Positions 28,092 through 36,851 of a DNA stretch of 64,000 nt are shown here, one piece after another; the stretch's first letter is position 1; each line of letters opens with the position of its first letter. The DNA comes from Micrococcales bacterium. Its GTDB lineage: Bacteria; Actinomycetota; Actinomycetes; S36-B12; UBA10799. Under the pieces are notes generated by a model. The model searched no databases and was not told where the DNA came from. It saw only the letters and a list, made by a program, of their open reading frames with translations. Both the position numbers and the translations under genes were made by a program. The stretch is taken from assembly GCA_016703125.1 (NCBI GenBank), contig JADJCR010000006.1, positions 62,001-126,000 of the forward strand. Direction: 5' to 3'.

Positions 28092-29265
28092 CAGCCATCG
28101 TCCCGTGGCCGCGCCAGTCGTCCGACGAACTGTCCCCGCATGTCGTTCTCCACAGTCTCGCCGCTGACTGTGACACTCTCGTAGACCTGCTCGATCTCGC
28201 GGGCGACCACCTCCCAGTCGAACTGGCGGGCGCGCGCGTGCCCGGCGGCTCCCAGTTCCGAACGCCGCCGCGGGTCGGCCAGCAGGGCGTTGACGGCGGC
28301 GGCCAGCGCATGTGGGTCGCCGGTGGCGAACAGCACCCCGGACCGCCCGTCCTCGAGCACCCGGGCGAACGCCTCGAGGTCGCTGGCCACGACCGGTGTC
28401 CCTGCCGACATCGATTCCAGCAGGACGATCCCGAAGCTCTCACCCCCGGTGTTCGGCGCCACATACACGTCGGCGCTGACGAACGCGCTCGCCTTGTCCG
28501 CGTCGCTGACCAGTCCCAGGAAGCGAACGTGGCGGCGTACCTGATCGGAGAGGTCCTCGGCCGCCTCGTCCTGGTCCCCGGCCCCGCGACGAGCAACTCC
28601 ACGCCGGGATGCGCCGCGATGATGGCCGGCATGGCCGCCAGCAGTACCTGCAGACCCTTGCGCGGCTCGTCGATGCGCCCGATGAAGAACAGCGTCGGCC
28701 CCTCGCGGGGGTACCCAGGGAAGGCGGCGGCGTCCTCGTATTCGGCGCAGGTGACCCCGTTGGGGATCAGCACAGCGTCCCCTCCCAGGTGTTTGACGAG
28801 CGTCTGCCTGGCCTCCTCGCTCACTGCGATCCGGGCCGAGATCTTCTCCATGGCTGTCTGCACGAGGTAGTACGCCGCGGTCAGAGCCCGCGAGCGGGTC
28901 TGGGAGCTGTGCCAGGTGGCGACGATCGGTCCGCGCGCCGCCCAGCAGGCCAGCACACTCAGAGTGGGACTGGCCGGCTCGTGCACGTGCAGGACGTCGA
29001 ACTCCCCCTCCTTGATCCACCGCCGCACCCGGGCGGCCGACACCGGCCCGAAGTTGACCTTGGCGACCGAACCGTTGTAGGGCACGGACACCGGTGTTCC
29101 GCCATCGACCACGAACGGTTCGAGTGGGTAGTCGTGGTCGTCGACAGGGGCCAGCACGCTGACCTCGTGGCCCAGGCGCTGCAATGCGATGGCCTGATCG
29201 TGCACGTGGGCCTTCACCCCGCCGGGCGATGTCCAGTCGTAGGGGCAGACGATCCCGACCCTCAC
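28091..29265 (-). CDS. pimA: Phosphatidyl-myo-inositol mannosyltransferase PimA (frameshift in a C run at 28576-28579)
   Basis: GT4 glycosyltransferase that adds the first mannose to phosphatidylinositol. The N-terminal frame starts at GTG 29265 (VRVGIVCPYDWTSPGGVKAH) and runs through VLHVHEPASP, LFFIGRIDEPRKGL and LLVAGPG. One missing G in the GGGG run, then the next frame gives DQDEAAEDL, VRFLGLVSDADKASAF, APNTGGESFGIVLLE (the GT4 E-x7-E-like donor site) and VVASDLEAF. It overlaps the acyltransferase stop by 4 nt. The pgsA-acyltransferase-pimA order matches the mycobacterial PIM operon. Confidence 0.94.
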
Positions 29266-30191
29266 CGCGTCGCCCGCGAGTCGAGGTCGGAGAGGAACAC
29301 TGGCTGCAACATGTGCCAATGCCCGGGGTGGCGGCGGATCCCCTCCTCGAGGCGTACGGCCATGGACTGGGTGAAGGCCTGCGCGGCGACGAGGAAGTCC
29401 TCGTCGAACCGGTCGGCCCCGATCCAGTCCCCGGCGGGGCGTTCGACAGGCGGGAAGACGTGCACGTGGGCACGCGGTCCTTCGTAGTACAGCGCACAGG
29501 CCAGCAGCGGCGCACCGGTCAGCATCGCGATCGCCGACGGACCGATGGGCATCTTCGCCGGCTCGCCGAAGAACTCCACCTGCACGCCGTTGCGGCTCAG
29601 GTCGCGGTCGGCCAGCAGGGCCAGCAGCCCGTTGCCCCGCACCAGCTCCACGAGTTGTTCGAATACACCCTCAGTCCCCGCGTGGGGCAGGATCTTCATG
29701 CCCACGGCCCGCCGGAAGTCCAGGAACTCCTCGTACAGCCGCTCGGGCTTCAGTCGCTCAGCCACGCTGATCACTTGGGCGAAGTGGACGCTGGCCCAGG
29801 CCCCGGTCAGGTCGTAGTTACCCGCGTGCGGGACGCCGAACACCACTCCATGGCCATCGGCGAGCGCATCCTCGAGGTAGTGGGCGTTGATCGCGCGGTG
29901 GCGGTGGGTGATCTCCTCCCGGCTCCACGACGGCATCCGGAACGCGTCGCACCAGTAGCGCAGGTAGGAGCGCATCCCCTCATGGGACACCTCCCGGATG
30001 TCGGCGTCCGAGGCGTCAGGGAGCACTCTGCGCAGGTTCTTCTCCAGTTGCACGACACCCTTGCCGCGCCGGCGCCAGGCGAGGTCGGCGAAACGGTCGA
30101 ACGTCGCGTACGCCTGCTTCTCCGGCAGGGCGCGCACGATCCGCCACCCGGTGGCGTAGGCCCAGTAGGTGACCTCGTCCTGGACGTTCAT
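29262..30191 (-). CDS. Phosphatidylinositol mannoside acyltransferase (LpxL/PatA-like)
   Basis: A 309-residue membrane-associated acyltransferase. Position between pgsA and pimA identifies it with the mycobacterial PatA (acylation of PIM). The active-site motif HAGNYD near residue 125 is an HX4D type, followed by ERLKPERLYEEFLDFR and LLALLADRDLSRNG, the LpxL-family second block. ATG 30191 overlaps the pgsA stop by 4 nt; longer upstream readings are not supported. Confidence 0.9.
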   Translation of the reverse strand: MNVQDEVTYWAYATGWRIVRALPEKQAYATFDRFADLAWRRRGKGVVQLEKNLRRVLPDASDADIREVSHEGMRSYLRYWCDAFRMPSWSREEITHRHRAINAHYLEDALADGHGVVFGVPHAGNYDLTGAWASVHFAQVISVAERLKPERLYEEFLDFRRAVGMKILPHAGTEGVFEQLVELVRGNGLLALLADRDLSRNGVQVEFFGEPAKMPIGPSAIAMLTGAPLLACALYYEGPRAHVHVFPPVERPAGDWIGADRFDEDFLVAAQAFTQSMAVRLEEGIRRHPGHWHMLQPVFLSDLDSRATR

Positions 30192-30790
30192 GCCATCGCC
30201 TGCCGGTACACGTGCGCGAAGCGCTGCCAGACGGTGATCATCACCAGCACCGCGAGCACGAACAGCGCTGCGGGCAGGATGTACGGGATCCCCAGGCCGT
30301 ACAGGAACGCCGGGATCAACACAATGAGCATCCGCTCGGTCCGTTCGGCGATCCCCACAGCACAGTCCAGCCCGACGCTCTCGGCACGGGCGCGGGCATA
30401 GGAGATCAGGAAGCCCCCCACCAGGCACACGAGCGCGGCCGCCTGCACCCAGATCGACTCGGTACGCACCGCCCAGATCAGCACCGAACAGAAGATGAAG
30501 CCGTCAGCCACCCGGTCGAGGCTGGAGTCCAGGAAGGCGCCCCAGACGCCGGTCCGCTCCTGCAGGCGCGCCATGGTGCCGTCGAGCATGTCGGAGAATA
30601 CGAACAGCACCATCACGAGGATGCCCGGCACGAAGTCACCGCGGGGGAAGAAGTAGAGGGCGGAACCGCTGACGCCGACCGTGCCGATAACCGTCACGGC
30701 GTCGGGGGACAACCCGATCCGCAGCAGTCCGCGGGCCACCGGTTCGACGACTTTGGCCAACGCGGCACGCGCATTGGTCTGATTCAGCAT
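30188..30790 (-). CDS. pgsA: Phosphatidylinositol phosphate synthase (CDP-alcohol phosphotransferase)
   Basis: Joins CDP-diacylglycerol and inositol 1-phosphate, the first committed step to PI and PIMs. The CDP-alcohol signature D-x2-DG-x2-AR-x8-G-x3-D-x3-D is complete (DMLDGTMARLQERTGVWG, then LDSSLDR) around residues 67-93. Five to six membrane segments. Start taken at ATG 30790 (MLNQTNARAALAK); a longer reading to 30826 would overlap the divergent gene. Confidence 0.92.
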   Translation of the reverse strand: MLNQTNARAALAKVVEPVARGLLRIGLSPDAVTVIGTVGVSGSALYFFPRGDFVPGILVMVLFVFSDMLDGTMARLQERTGVWGAFLDSSLDRVADGFIFCSVLIWAVRTESIWVQAAALVCLVGGFLISYARARAESVGLDCAVGIAERTERMLIVLIPAFLYGLGIPYILPAALFVLAVLVMITVWQRFAHVYRQAMA

Positions 30791-30845
30791 GCGCGTGTCC
30801 CTTCGAAGCAGCGTGGTGGTACCCACTCATGCTATTAGTCACGAG

Positions 30846-31719
30846 GTGTCCCCTCTGACGTCCGGCGCGCCCGTGGCCCTGGTTTTCGGCCTGCACGAAC
30901 CCAGCGTCCGCTGGACGGTGAACCACCTGCGGGAGGCCGGCGCCGGGGCGGTCGCCCTTCCCGCGGGACTGCCGGCGGCCGCGGCGGCGTCGGCGGTGGC
31001 AGCCGCGGATGCGTGTGTGCACCTGCTCAGCGCGGCTCAGGGAGTGGATGGCACGTTCCTGGAGTACTGGCAGTTGTCCGCCGAGGCCGGCAAGGCCCGC
31101 TATGTGGCCGTGTACGAACTGACTGCGCTGTCACTCGACGTCAACGAGGCCGCCGCCATCGCGGCACGGGTGCTCGAGGAGGACGTGCTGGTGACCACCC
31201 TGCCGCTACTGGACGAGGGCGAGGCGGTGATCGGCGTGCTGGACGTCATCAGTGGCGAGCAGTGGTTCCCGGGCGGCGACGTGCAGGAGCCCCGCGAGGA
31301 CTTCGTGCAGGCCGTCGAGGCGGAGACGAACACCTGGCTCGATGAGGCCGATGCGGCGGGTATGCCCCCGCTGGACGCGCTGCGCGAGGGGCTGCTGGCG
31401 GTGGCGGTGACCCTGGACACGCACAGCCGGGCCGGCGTGGACTGGCTGGCCCGGCACCTCCCCCGACCGGCAAGTGCCGTCGGCGACGACGGTGCTGGCG
31501 TCGCACGCCGAACGGGCGGTGGTGGTCGCCGGTCCCGAGGGCCTGACCGTCGGTCGGGCCATGGCACTGGCGGGCACGACCACCAGCAGCGTCCGGGTCA
31601 CCGCACTGGCCAGCCTCGGCGAGCCGGGCCTGGTGTCGCACCTCGAGCCCGGTGCGCTCGCCGCCGCGGACATCGAACCACCGGTGGCCGCCGGCACGCT
31701 GCTCATCGCCGGGAGCTGA
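30846..31719 (+). CDS. Degenerate EF-G-like GTPase-domain protein lacking the P-loop (frameshift at the C run 31460-31464)
   Basis: About 290 residues that follow the order of an EF-G G domain. VALVFGLHEPSVRWTVNHL aligns with the P-loop strand but has no GxxxxGK[ST]. ADACVHLLSAAQGVDGTF aligns with the EF-G strand after switch II, VIGVLDVISGEQW with the EF-G GVIDLI...W segment and RAGVDWLARHLPDRQVPS with GVQPLLDAVVDYLPSP. The NKxD motif is also absent. After DWLARHLP the frame shifts by one extra C; VPSATTVLASHAER continues to the stop at 31719. Start GTG 30846 has no Shine-Dalgarno; TATTAG lies 7 nt upstream (possibly leaderless). Function unknown. Confidence 0.6.
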
Positions 31720-31726
31720 ACCCGGC

Positions 31727-32242
31727 TCAGCCGGGCCAGGCCTGCGCCAGCAACTCCCGGGTCTCCTCCAGCAGTGCGGGCATGGTCTTGGTGCCGCCCA
31801 CGACGGTGATGAAGTTCGTGTCCCCGCCCCAGCGCGGGACGACGTGTTGATGCAGGTGCCCGGCGATCCCGGCGCCACCGATGGCGCCCTGGTTCATGCC
31901 GATGTTGAAGCCCTGCGGCCCCGCGACCGCCCGCATGGCGGTCATGGCGTGCTGGGTGAATGCCGAGAACTCCGCGGTCTCCTCCGGCGTCAACTGGGTG
32001 TAGTCCGGGATGTGCCGATAGGGGCACACCAGCATGTGCCCGGGGTTGTAGGGGTACAGGTTCAGCACCACATAGACCCGTTCCCCGCGATGCACGATCA
32101 GCGCCTCGGCGTCGTCGAGGCCCGGCACCCGGCAGAACGGGCAGTCGTCCCCGGCCTCCTGGTGGTCCGGCCGGTTCTCACCCTTGATGTAGGCGATCCG
32201 GTGGGGCGTCCACAACCGGTCCCACGCCGAGGCGCCGGCCAT
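31727..32242 (-). CDS. HIT family nucleotide hydrolase/phosphorylase
   Basis: A 171-residue histidine triad protein with zinc-ligand-like CPFCRVP near residue 34 and the catalytic HLHQHVV near 133. NLYPYNPGHMLVCPYRH is the usual central block. Adjacent to pgsA in mycobacteria too, where the homologue is an AP4A-type phosphorylase; the substrate here is probably a dinucleoside polyphosphate, but this is inferred. ATG 32242 shares a base with the thrS stop. Confidence 0.9.
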   Translation of the reverse strand: MAGASAWDRLWTPHRIAYIKGENRPDHQEAGDDCPFCRVPGLDDAEALIVHRGERVYVVLNLYPYNPGHMLVCPYRHIPDYTQLTPEETAEFSAFTQHAMTAMRAVAGPQGFNIGMNQGAIGGAGIAGHLHQHVVPRWGGDTNFITVVGGTKTMPALLEETRELLAQAWPG

Positions 32243-34194
32243 CAGACCTGCCGCTTCTCGGTTACTGCGGCCACGATCTCCGCGATCGCCTCGACGACCG
32301 GGATCCCGTTGCGCTGCTCGCCGTTGCGGTATCGGAAACTCACCGCCCCCGCGGCGATGTCGTCGTCGCCGGCGATGAGCATGTACGGCACCTTCTGCTT
32401 CTGCGCGTTGCGGATCTTCTTGGGCATGCGGTCGGATGTGGTGTCCACCTCCGCGCGGATCCCAGCCACCCGCAGTCGCGCGGCGATCCCCTGCAGGTAC
32501 TCCTGGTGGTGATCGGCGACCGGGATGCCCATCACCGTCACCGGCGCGAGCCATGGCGGGAAGGCGCCGGCGTAGTGCTCCAGGAGGACGGCGAAGAAAC
32601 GCTCGATGGATCCGAACAGGGCCCGGTGGATCATGATCGGGCGTTCCCGGCTGCCGTCGGCGGCCTGGTACTCCATGTCGAAGCGCTGCGGCAGCTGGAA
32701 GTCCACCTGGATGGTCGACATCTGCCAGGTCCGCCCGATCGCGTCCTTGGCCTGCACCGAGATCTTCGGGCCGTAGAAGGCCGCACCCCCCTCGTCGAGG
32801 ACCAGTTCGAGATCCTGCCGCTTGGCTGCCTCGTACAGGATGGCGGTCGCCTCGTCCCACTCCTGCTCCGTGCCGATGCTCTTCTCCGGGTCGCGGGTGG
32901 ACAACTCGAGGTAGAAGTCGCTCAGGCCGTAGTCCTTCAGCAGGTCGAGCACGAACGTCAGCAGGGCGTCTAGCTCCTCGGGCATCTGCTCGCGGGTGCA
33001 GTAGATGTGGGCGTCGTCCTGGGTGAAACCGCGGGCACGGGTGAGCCCCTGCACCACGCCGGACTTCTCGTAGCGGTACACGGTCCCGAACTCGAACAGG
33101 CGCAGCGGCAGTTCCCGGTACGAGCGCCCGCGGGCGCCGTAGACGAGATTGTGCATCGGGCAGTTCATGGGCTTGAGGTAGTACTGCGCGTTGTCCATGT
33201 CCATCGGCGGGTACATGCCGTCGGCGTACCAGTCGAGGTGCCCGGACTTCTCGTAGAGGGCCGCTTTGGTCACGTGCGGGGTGTTCACGAAGTCGTACCC
33301 GGCCTCGATGTGCCGCTGGCGGGAGTAGTCCTCCATCACGTTGCGCACGATCCCGCCCTTGGGGTGGAAGACCGCCAGCCCGGATCCGATCTCCTCCGGG
33401 AACGAGAACAGGTCCAGCTCCGACCCCAGCTTGCGGTGGTCACGCCGGGCGGCCTCCTCCAGGAAAGTCAGGTATCCCTTGAGTTGGTCCTTGCTCGGCC
33501 AGGCCGTGCCGTAGATGCGCTGTAACTGCGGGTTGCGCTCGTCGGACAGCCAGTAGACGGCGGCGCTGCGCATGACTTTGACCGCGTTCGGCGGGATGTA
33601 CTTGGTGCTCGGCACGTGGGGGCCCCGGCACAGATCCGACCAGCAGACGGCGCCAGTGCGGTCGAGGTTGTCGTAGACGGTGAGTTCCGCGCCACCGGTC
33701 TCCATGATCTCGTCGCTGTTGCCGCCCTTCTTGCCGATCAGTTCGATCTTGTAGGGCTCCGCGGCGAGTTCGTGATGCGCCTCGGCCTCGGTCACCACGC
33801 GGCGAGAGAAACGCTGCCCGCTCTTGAGGATCTCGATCATTCGCTTCTCGATGCGGGCCAAGTCGTCGGGATGGAACGGCTCGGCCACACCGAAGTCGTA
33901 GTAGAAGCCGTCCTTGATGGGCGGGCCGATGCCCAGATGGGCCGTCGGGAACAGGTCCTGCACCGCCTGGGCCAGGACGTGCGCGCTGGAGTGCCGCAGC
34001 ACGGCAAGGCCGTCAGGCTCGTCGACACCGACCGGTTCGACCATGTCACCCGGCCGCAGTTCGTGGGCGAGGTCTTTGAGTTCGCCGTTGACCCGGGCGA
34101 CGACCACGGTGCGGTCCTCCGCGAACAGGTCGGCCGCCGTGGTGCCCGCAGGCACGGAACGTGGCTCTGCGGACACGATGACATCGAGGGACAC
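32242..34194 (-). CDS. thrS: Threonyl-tRNA synthetase
   Basis: A 650-residue class II synthetase. N-terminal TGS domain (about 1-60), the editing domain with HSSAHVLAQAVQ and CRGPHVPSTKY, then the catalytic core with the zinc-binding NCPMHNLVY and motif 3 near MIHRALFGSIERFFA, and a C-terminal anticodon domain. Start set at GTG 34194 (VSLDVIVSAEPRSVPAG) because AGGAAGG lies 8 nt upstream; an extension to 34254 reads through intergenic DNA. Follows nothing on this strand but ends on the HIT gene start. Confidence 0.96.
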   Translation of the reverse strand: MSLDVIVSAEPRSVPAGTTAADLFAEDRTVVVARVNGELKDLAHELRPGDMVEPVGVDEPDGLAVLRHSSAHVLAQAVQDLFPTAHLGIGPPIKDGFYYDFGVAEPFHPDDLARIEKRMIEILKSGQRFSRRVVTEAEAHHELAAEPYKIELIGKKGGNSDEIMETGGAELTVYDNLDRTGAVCWSDLCRGPHVPSTKYIPPNAVKVMRSAAVYWLSDERNPQLQRIYGTAWPSKDQLKGYLTFLEEAARRDHRKLGSELDLFSFPEEIGSGLAVFHPKGGIVRNVMEDYSRQRHIEAGYDFVNTPHVTKAALYEKSGHLDWYADGMYPPMDMDNAQYYLKPMNCPMHNLVYGARGRSYRELPLRLFEFGTVYRYEKSGVVQGLTRARGFTQDDAHIYCTREQMPEELDALLTFVLDLLKDYGLSDFYLELSTRDPEKSIGTEQEWDEATAILYEAAKRQDLELVLDEGGAAFYGPKISVQAKDAIGRTWQMSTIQVDFQLPQRFDMEYQAADGSRERPIMIHRALFGSIERFFAVLLEHYAGAFPPWLAPVTVMGIPVADHHQEYLQGIAARLRVAGIRAEVDTTSDRMPKKIRNAQKQKVPYMLIAGDDDIAAGAVSFRYRNGEQRNGIPVVEAIAEIVAAVTEKRQV

Positions 34195-34275
34195 GGCGCT
34201 GGCCTTCCTGATAGCGGGATCTGTGACCAGTCTAGTGAGCCGGGCCCCGACCACCTGTCCGAGTTCGGCCGGTGG

Positions 34276-34728
34276 TCAGGCGCTCTTGTTGCGCTTCAGC
34301 GTCCACAGCACGTGCATCTCACCGGTCACCGTGCCGTCCTCGGTGGCGATGGTGATGTCCACGCGGAACTCCGGGCGGGTGCCACCCTCCATCTCCGCCA
34401 GGATCTCGGCCACCGACCGGGTCATGACCGCGGTGGCGAGGACCGGCCCCATCGCGATCTTCTTGTAGGCGATCTTGGCCTCCACCGCCAGCGGGGTCAC
34501 CACATTGAGGTGGTCGGCGAAGTTCCCCAGCACCAGCGCGCCCGAGGCCGACTCCCCCAGCGTGAACATCGCGCCGGCGTGGGGGCCACCGATGTGATTG
34601 TGATAGGGCTGCTGATCCGGTAGCCGCATCACTGCGGTGTGCTCGTCGAGCTGCTGGAACTCCAGGTTCAGGGTGCCCACCATGGGGACCAGGGTCGGCA
34701 TGCCCTTTTCAACGGCCTCGAAATCCAT
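34276..34728 (-). CDS. DUF4442 hotdog-fold thioesterase-like protein
   Basis: A 150-residue protein with the DUF4442/PaaI-like hotdog pattern: HNHIGGPHAGAMFTLGESASG carries the catalytic-type motif, followed by AKIAYKKIAMGPV and a final MHVLWTLKRNK. Such proteins hydrolyse acyl-CoA or act as non-catalytic binders; substrate unknown. It is divergent from the HAD gene with a 45-nt gap. A weak 7-bp inverted repeat (34249-34277) at its end overlaps the stop. Confidence 0.8.
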   Translation of the reverse strand: MDFEAVEKGMPTLVPMVGTLNLEFQQLDEHTAVMRLPDQQPYHNHIGGPHAGAMFTLGESASGALVLGNFADHLNVVTPLAVEAKIAYKKIAMGPVLATAVMTRSVAEILAEMEGGTRPEFRVDITIATEDGTVTGEMHVLWTLKRNKSA

Positions 34729-34761
34729 GCCGCGAGCATTCCACGTCCGGGCTCGACCCGT

Positions 34762-34767
34762 TACGGT
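34762..34767 (+). promoter_or_regulatory. Candidate leaderless -10 for the HAD gene
   Basis: TACGGT fits TANNNT and ends 6 nt before GTG 34774, with no Shine-Dalgarno sequence. The start would therefore be at the transcript 5' end. Confidence 0.4.
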
Positions 34768-34773
34768 CGGGGG

Positions 34774-35262
34774 GTGGTTGTGACAGTCTTCGACATCGAC
34801 GGAGTGCTCGCTGACGTCCGGCATCGCCTGCACCACCTGCAGAGCCACCCCAAGGACTGGCACGGTTTCTTCGCCGCGGCCGTCCTCGACCCGGTACTTG
34901 AGGAGGGCCGCCAGGCGCTGCACGAAGCGCAGGCTGCCGGCTCCACCATCGTCTACGTCACCGGCCGCCCCCGGCGGTGGCGGCGGGACACCCAGGACTG
35001 GCTCGCGCGCCACGGCCTGCCCGACGGCCCCCTGCACATGCGCCCGAACCACGACCGCCGACCGGCGCGCTTCTACAAGGCCGACGTGATCGGCGGGATC
35101 GCCGCGCAGGACGACTTGGTGGCGGTGATCGACGACGACGACAGAGTCGTGGCGCACCTGCAGGAACTGGGACTGCCGGTCCTGCACGCCACGTGGATGC
35201 GCGATGAACCGCGCCAACTGGACCTGCTCGAGCAGGCCCAGGAGACCGAGGGCCGCACCTGA
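34774..35262 (+). CDS. HAD-superfamily phosphatase, polynucleotide-kinase-3'-phosphatase-like
   Basis: A 162-residue HAD protein. Nucleophile motif TVFDIDGVLADVRHR at residues 4-18 (DxD), motif II in YVTGRPRRWRR and the acidic motif in VAVIDDDDRVV. The size and motif spacing match the phosphatase half of Pnkp-type or acid-phosphatase HADs; the substrate is not evident. Start at GTG 34774, or GTG 34780 two codons later. It converges on the antiporter with a 10-nt gap. Confidence 0.82.
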   Translation: MVVTVFDIDGVLADVRHRLHHLQSHPKDWHGFFAAAVLDPVLEEGRQALHEAQAAGSTIVYVTGRPRRWRRDTQDWLARHGLPDGPLHMRPNHDRRPARFYKADVIGGIAAQDDLVAVIDDDDRVVAHLQELGLPVLHATWMRDEPRQLDLLEQAQETEGRT

Positions 35263-35272
35263 GCCGACGCCC

Positions 35273-36826
35273 TCAGCCGAGGGCCCGGATCCGCACGTCG
35301 ATCTCCTGCTGCACCTCGCGCACGATCTCGTCGGGCAGCCCCTCCCGGTCGCGCAACCGGAGCAGTTCCTCATGTTCGGCGCGCATCATCTCCGCGCCGA
35401 TCTCCTTGACAGCGGTATGGGAGGCCGGCCGCGGCGCGTCACCGAGGTCGGCGATCTTCGATGCGCGGTTCAGCCGCTCCTCGGCCGCAGACCGCAGGCG
35501 CTCGACAAGGTCGGGTGACAACGGATCGCCGGTACGCTGCGAGGTCTCCTCGATCTGCTCGAGCCGGTCCAGCGACGCCCGCGCCAGCGACACCCGGACC
35601 CGGCGCTTGACAGCAGTGTCGTCGTCGTGCGGCAGGTTCACGGCCCTCGCCAGCCAGGCGACGGTCGGCGCCACCAGTAACGACAGGAGCACGACTCCGA
35701 ACGTGATGCTGATGACCAGTTCCCGGTAGGGGATGTTCACCCCCGCGTCGGTGGTGACGGGCAGCGTGAAGGCCGCCAGCGCCGACACCGGGCCGCGGGT
35801 GCCCGCCCAGGCGGCCACCAGCCAGGCCCGGTCGCCGCGAGCGTTGCCTCGGGTCATGAAGTACACGAAGACGAAACGCGCGGCGACCAGCGACAGGAAG
35901 ATCACCGGGACGGCGTACAGAAGGGTCCGGATCTGCGAGGACGGCATCTGCTCGATGACCAGCGGCATCTCCAGCCCGACGAGGAAGAAGGCCGCGGATT
36001 GCAGCACGAAGGTGATGGTCAGCCACAAGCTGGTCGCCTGCAGCCGGCCGGTGTACCGCACTACGCTCGAGGTGCCGTGGGCCACCACCAGCGCGGCCAC
36101 CACCACGGCCAGGATCCCCGATCCTTCGACAGCTTCGGCGGCCAGATAGATGGGCAGCGGGGCCAGCAGGATCGTCCCGTTGGCCACCGTCGTGTCCCGG
36201 GAACGCCGGACCATCCACATCAGCAGCAGGCCCGCCCCGAGCCCCACCAGACCACCGCCCAGCACCGAGGCCGCCAGGATCAGGGCCCCTTCGGAGGCGG
36301 TGACACTGCCGGCCGCGGCGGCCACTGAGCACACGCGCAGGAGGGTCAAGGCGGTGCCGTCGTTGACCAGGCTCTCCCCCTCCAGCACGTTGACGAGCCG
36401 GCGCGGCAGGCCGGCCTTGCGCGCCGTGGCCGACACCGCCACCGCGTCGGTGGGACCGAGGATTGCTCCGAGGGCGAAGGCCATCGTCACCGGGATGCCG
36501 GGGATGGCCAACTGCGCGATGAAACCGACGACGACGGCACCGAAGACGACCAGCCCGACGGCGAGGGCCATCACCGGCCGGCTCACCCGGCGCAGGTCCA
36601 CGATCGAACTGGTCAGCCCCTCGCCGAACACCAACGGGGCCAACACGAGCACGAGCACGAACTCGGGCTCAGCGACCCCTTCCGGGCCGAATGGGGCCAG
36701 CCCCAGCAAGATCCCGGCCAGCAGCAGCGGAATCGCCGTGGACCATCCCCGGTTGCGGCAGGAACCCGCGATGAGCACGGCGATGACCACGGCACTGCCG
36801 ATGTCGAAGATATCGGCAGTGGACAT
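35273..36826 (-). CDS. CPA1-family Na+/H+ antiporter (NhaP-type)
   Basis: A 517-residue membrane protein with about 12 predicted membrane segments in the first 380 residues, then a charged cytoplasmic C-terminal region of about 130 residues. Hallmarks: LGAILGPTDAVAVSA, GESLVNDGTAL (ND transport site) and WAGTRGPVSALAAFTLP. Likely exchanges Na+ or K+ for H+ for pH and salt balance. It ends 10 nt from the HAD gene and is followed on the same strand by nothing; gcvP lies upstream with a 25-nt gap. Confidence 0.92.
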   Translation of the reverse strand: MSTADIFDIGSAVVIAVLIAGSCRNRGWSTAIPLLLAGILLGLAPFGPEGVAEPEFVLVLVLAPLVFGEGLTSSIVDLRRVSRPVMALAVGLVVFGAVVVGFIAQLAIPGIPVTMAFALGAILGPTDAVAVSATARKAGLPRRLVNVLEGESLVNDGTALTLLRVCSVAAAAGSVTASEGALILAASVLGGGLVGLGAGLLLMWMVRRSRDTTVANGTILLAPLPIYLAAEAVEGSGILAVVVAALVVAHGTSSVVRYTGRLQATSLWLTITFVLQSAAFFLVGLEMPLVIEQMPSSQIRTLLYAVPVIFLSLVAARFVFVYFMTRGNARGDRAWLVAAWAGTRGPVSALAAFTLPVTTDAGVNIPYRELVISITFGVVLLSLLVAPTVAWLARAVNLPHDDDTAVKRRVRVSLARASLDRLEQIEETSQRTGDPLSPDLVERLRSAAEERLNRASKIADLGDAPRPASHTAVKEIGAEMMRAEHEELLRLRDREGLPDEIVREVQQEIDVRIRALG

Positions 36827-36851
36827 GGGTCAGCAGCGTAGCGACGGGCGT

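Noticed and set aside
34249..34277. Rho-independent terminator after the DUF4442 gene
   Set aside because: Only a 7-bp stem with a long loop, overlapping the stop codon and lacking a T-run.
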